Positions 21,153 through 23,732 of a stretch of DNA of 23,732 nucleotides are shown here, in pieces (position 1 is the stretch's first letter; every line of letters begins with the position of its first letter). A program made the translations under genes and the position numbers. The notes under the pieces are model-generated. The model worked only from the letters and a program-made list of their open reading frames with translations. It did no database searches and was not told where the DNA came from. Origin of the DNA: Azolla pinnata (taxonomy: Eukaryota; Streptophyta; Polypodiopsida; Salviniales; Salviniaceae); contig JBBBWG010008835.1 of the NCBI GenBank assembly GCA_037176905.1, forward strand, positions 1 through 23,732. The letters are read 5' to 3'.

Positions 21153-23732
21153 TTACTGAGGGTTTCCTTCATTTTCAACATCTGTTTCCACATCGGATTC
21201 CACATCTGTGGTGGGACTCTCTGTAAGATACTTTCCCCAGAATCCATTGTTGGTAGAATTTTTATCCATTTCTTTGTGTTCGTTGGTTTGCAACGACTGC
21301 ACTACAGATCTTTTATCCATTTCTTTGCATGCTGATTGTGAAGTTGAAGATACAACACAATCACTCACCTTATGCAATGCAATTTGGCCTCGGTTGTCAT
21401 TCACCTGAAAATGATGTGGCATTACATCTTCGCACACATCATTCAAATTATGTTTAGTAGCAATACGCATATCCATCCTAGTAACATGTTTTTTTGAGCG
21501 ATTCCCTCCCAACAAGGACATACTATGCCGACCAAGAATTCTCATTGGTGACATGGTAGAACTAGTTATGGCATTATCAATGCGATTGAATTGATCACTT
21601 TTCCTCCAACATTGATCATCCTCAAATTGAACAATGATTTCTTCATCATTGGCTTCGAATAACTTGCGTTTCTTCTTAATTGGCATTAATGCTTGGATTT
21701 CAACTACTCTTTGCATGGTGACTGTATTGAATAACCCTGGATTCATCGCAGCTTGTGTTATTAGGGAAAGTATCTGCTGTTGACGATTCTCTAGCATAAG
21801 AAGTTGTTCCTTGAACTCATCTAAGTCTTCATCTGTCAATCTTCGTTCTCGATTCAAGTTGGTTAGGTCTATCACAAGGCTGGCCTTGTCTTGTTGCAAC
21901 CTCGCTGTTGTCTCTAGAAGCTTGGAACATACAGATTCGGTGTATAAGCACTTTGTGTGCTGTTGATCAGCCACCAGATGATCCATGCTTGATGATGATG
22001 ATGATGATGGTGATGTTGATGGCTTTCGCCTATGTATGGTCTTCAACCCATCCTTGTTCCCTCTGGAGAATCCATCAGTTGCAAACTCCCATTGATCAGA
22101 GCAGATTTTACGGAACCCCTGCATGCATGAACAAGTATGAGTCACCAAACAATATAATATTAAATTGTTCATGGTTGACATAGCATGTTGTCCCGGATAA
22201 AGATACTGTAGATCCAGATTTGAAGTTAGAACTGGGACTAGTTCTAATCAACTTGTTTCTGCAAAAATAGAGATACTCTTCAAAACTTAAAATTTACTGC
22301 CATGCCTGCTGACGAAACATGGGATTGTAATGGCAGCCTATGCAGGTGATATATCAATAATTCAGAGATCAAGCAGCAGAATTAAACAGAAAAAGCTCCA
22401 CAGTAATACATAACAAGAAAAAAGTAACAGGTCAGATTTTGAGTGTTTTGCTAAATTTGTGTACATCCGTATATTGGTGACAATCTCTTTATCTCCCATT
22501 GTGGTTACAATAGGACTGCAAGCGAGTTTGACATCATGATGTTATTGTCAGTCCATAACTTGACATCATGATGGTATTGTCAGTCGGAAGTTATGGGAGT
22601 GATTTTGAGTATAATAACATCACCATCACTAGATATGTTTTTTCCTTCTTGTTATGAGCACTGTTTTCCTTTGTTGCTTTTGTGCTATGTTTTCATCAGA
22701 GTGCACTACTTATGCAGACATGAGATCTGTTAGATGTAAAGCCTCGGTCAGCTAGCTATTGTTCACTTTTGGTTGCCCATATATAAAAATGAGAGTAAAC
22801 GCAACCAGTTTTGTATTCGATACAATCATAAAGAGACACATGTTCTATAGAGCCCCAGGGGTCAGGCAGGTCCGAGCATCGTCTCCTCATATGTGATATG
22901 GCGATAAGCACATATAGTTCTAGTTCAGGTCCGCAAATGAAATGACTGAATCAGAGAAACCATGTGCCCAATCCATTATGCGATTAGAGGAAGATCGTGC
23001 TAATTACTCCCTTTTTATTCTTAAATCAAATTGGCTAACTTACATTTCTGATGGCATCCATAAATACTCAAATGCATAACAACTCCCTTCATTTCACAGA
23101 AAATATTGGTAACTCCAAATCATATTAAATAGATAGCATCTCACGATAAGCCATCTTCAGAGAAAGATTTATCTAAAAGCTATACCATTGCAGAGTTTCT
23201 TATTTCTCATAAAGCATAAATGTCTTTTTCTGTTTTCTTTTGTATGATCCCTACAAAATGACCAAGAAAACCCAAAGCCAGTACCCTTGTGCATGTGACA
23301 CTAGGGACTGCATGATTTGAAGAAACGCTTAGTGGCGCATGTACACAAACAACAATTACATGATATTTTGCTTGGCAATGTTCATAAGCACATATGGGAG
23401 TGACAATTACCAAAAAATCAATTTTAGGAGCAAGTAATGAACGATTTTGATAGCAAAGCACAGCAAAGTTCAGGAGCAAAAGAAATAAGTCATAGCATAT
23501 TTTGATAGCGTAGCAAATTCTAGATTTGAGAAGAAAATCAGACGAAACCTACATAACCATTCCATTACTAGATTTGAGAAGAAAATCGAAGCCATCAAAC
23601 CAAAGCATAAAACCTTGCCGGACAAAATAGAGAATCGAAAGTAAAGCATTCCTTTCTACGTTTCTTCCAGAAAAACAAAAGAAAGATGAGATAGGGGTCC
23701 CAGAGAACACTCACATATGTATTGAGCTGCCT
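21153..23732 (-). CDS. Class A heat-shock transcription factor, N-terminus beyond the window
   Basis: Minus strand, two exons seen. The last six codons of exon 1 (RQLNTY, 23732-23715) end at a GTGAGT donor on the right edge. Exon 2 (22118-21153, 321 aa) starts GFRKI. Y|GFRK is the conserved intron site inside plant HSF DNA-binding domains, phase 0. Exon 2 holds the end of the winged-helix domain (WEFATDGFSRG, LKTIHRRKP), a Ser run from a GAT repeat, a coiled-coil HR-A/B region with the class A insert (LQQDKASL to QQQILSLITQAAMNPGLF), a basic KKKRK nuclear signal, and a C-terminal AHA-type motif GFWGKYLTESP near the end. IHRRKP plus FWxxxLTESP recalls the A4/A5 subgroups. The protein would bind heat-shock elements as a trimer and activate stress genes. 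The upstream N-terminal extension of the open frame (to 22181) is intron read-through. Confidence 0.93.
22528..22585. repeat. 32-bp tandem repeat in heat-shock factor intron 1
   Basis: TTGACATCATGATGTTATTG at 22528 and TTGACATCATGATGGTATTG at 22560 both continue into TCAGTC, with one mismatch over 26 bp. CCATAACTT between them is inverted as AAGTTATGG at 22589-22597, so a small hairpin is also possible. Confidence 0.85.
23520..23587. repeat. Direct repeat of 20 bp, spacing 48 bp
   Basis: CTAGATTTGAGAAGAAAATC occurs at 23520-23539 and again at 23568-23587 without mismatch, in the donor-proximal end of heat-shock factor intron 1. TTTTGATAGC is likewise repeated just before, at about 23444 and 23500. 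Confidence 0.85.

Larger units (their letters stand above)
22119..23714 (-). other. Heat-shock factor intron 1 (1,596 bp)
   Basis: Bounded by the GTGAGT donor (GT at 23714-23713) and a GCATGCAG acceptor (AG at 22120-22119). It is AT-rich with no coding sequence that I can support. It contains the 32-bp and 20-bp direct repeats listed separately. It is longer than any other intron seen in the window. Confidence 0.8.

Noticed and set aside
21153..22181. Heat-shock factor start at 22181
   Set aside because: The residues before GFRK are intron; the AG acceptor at 22120-22119 and the matching exon at 23715-23732 explain the frame.

Overview
The window is nuclear DNA of a land plant. Evidence for this is the spliced genes with GT-AG introns, a leucine-rich-repeat receptor kinase, a NOD26-like aquaporin, a DUF1664 gene, a plant-type heat-shock factor and very many microsatellites. 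The F/A/A/R selectivity filter deduced for the aquaporin recalls moss NIP5-type proteins from memory, so a bryophyte or other seed-free plant is a reasonable guess. The species cannot be fixed from the sequence.

Layout. Positions 1-2056 hold no recognised gene; they carry a degenerate ~34-bp minisatellite and then a ~57-bp pyrimidine-rich tandem repeat that runs up to the first gene. Gene 1 (+, 2057-6552, four exons, 925 aa) is an LRR receptor-like protein whose kinase domain has lost the catalytic HRD and DFG motifs. A 2.5-kb gap (6553-9090) holds a possible alternative 3' exon, a 147-bp tandem duplication and a GATC-rich palindrome. Gene 2 (-, 9091-12406, five exons, 326 aa) is a NIP aquaporin with a TATA box and several upstream ORFs, one of them a bare AUG-stop. 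A 3.3-kb divergent intergenic region follows (12690-15964), with simple repeats, a MITE-like inverted repeat and a telomere-like CCCTAAAA array. Gene 3 (+, 15965-19854, thirteen exons, 332 aa) is a DUF1664 membrane/coiled-coil protein. Gene 4 (-, 21153 to beyond the right edge) is a class A heat-shock transcription factor. Its last six DNA-binding-domain codons before intron 1 sit exactly at the window edge.

All exon joins were worked out by hand from splice consensus, reading phase and family conservation. The four genes are ordinary dispersed plant genes (convergent, divergent, convergent) and nothing shows that they form one pathway. I found no new multi-gene system. The observations most worth following are the upstream-ORF layout and unusual pore of the NIP, the pseudokinase receptor, a possible alternative C-terminus of that receptor, and the telomere-like array upstream of the DUF1664 gene.
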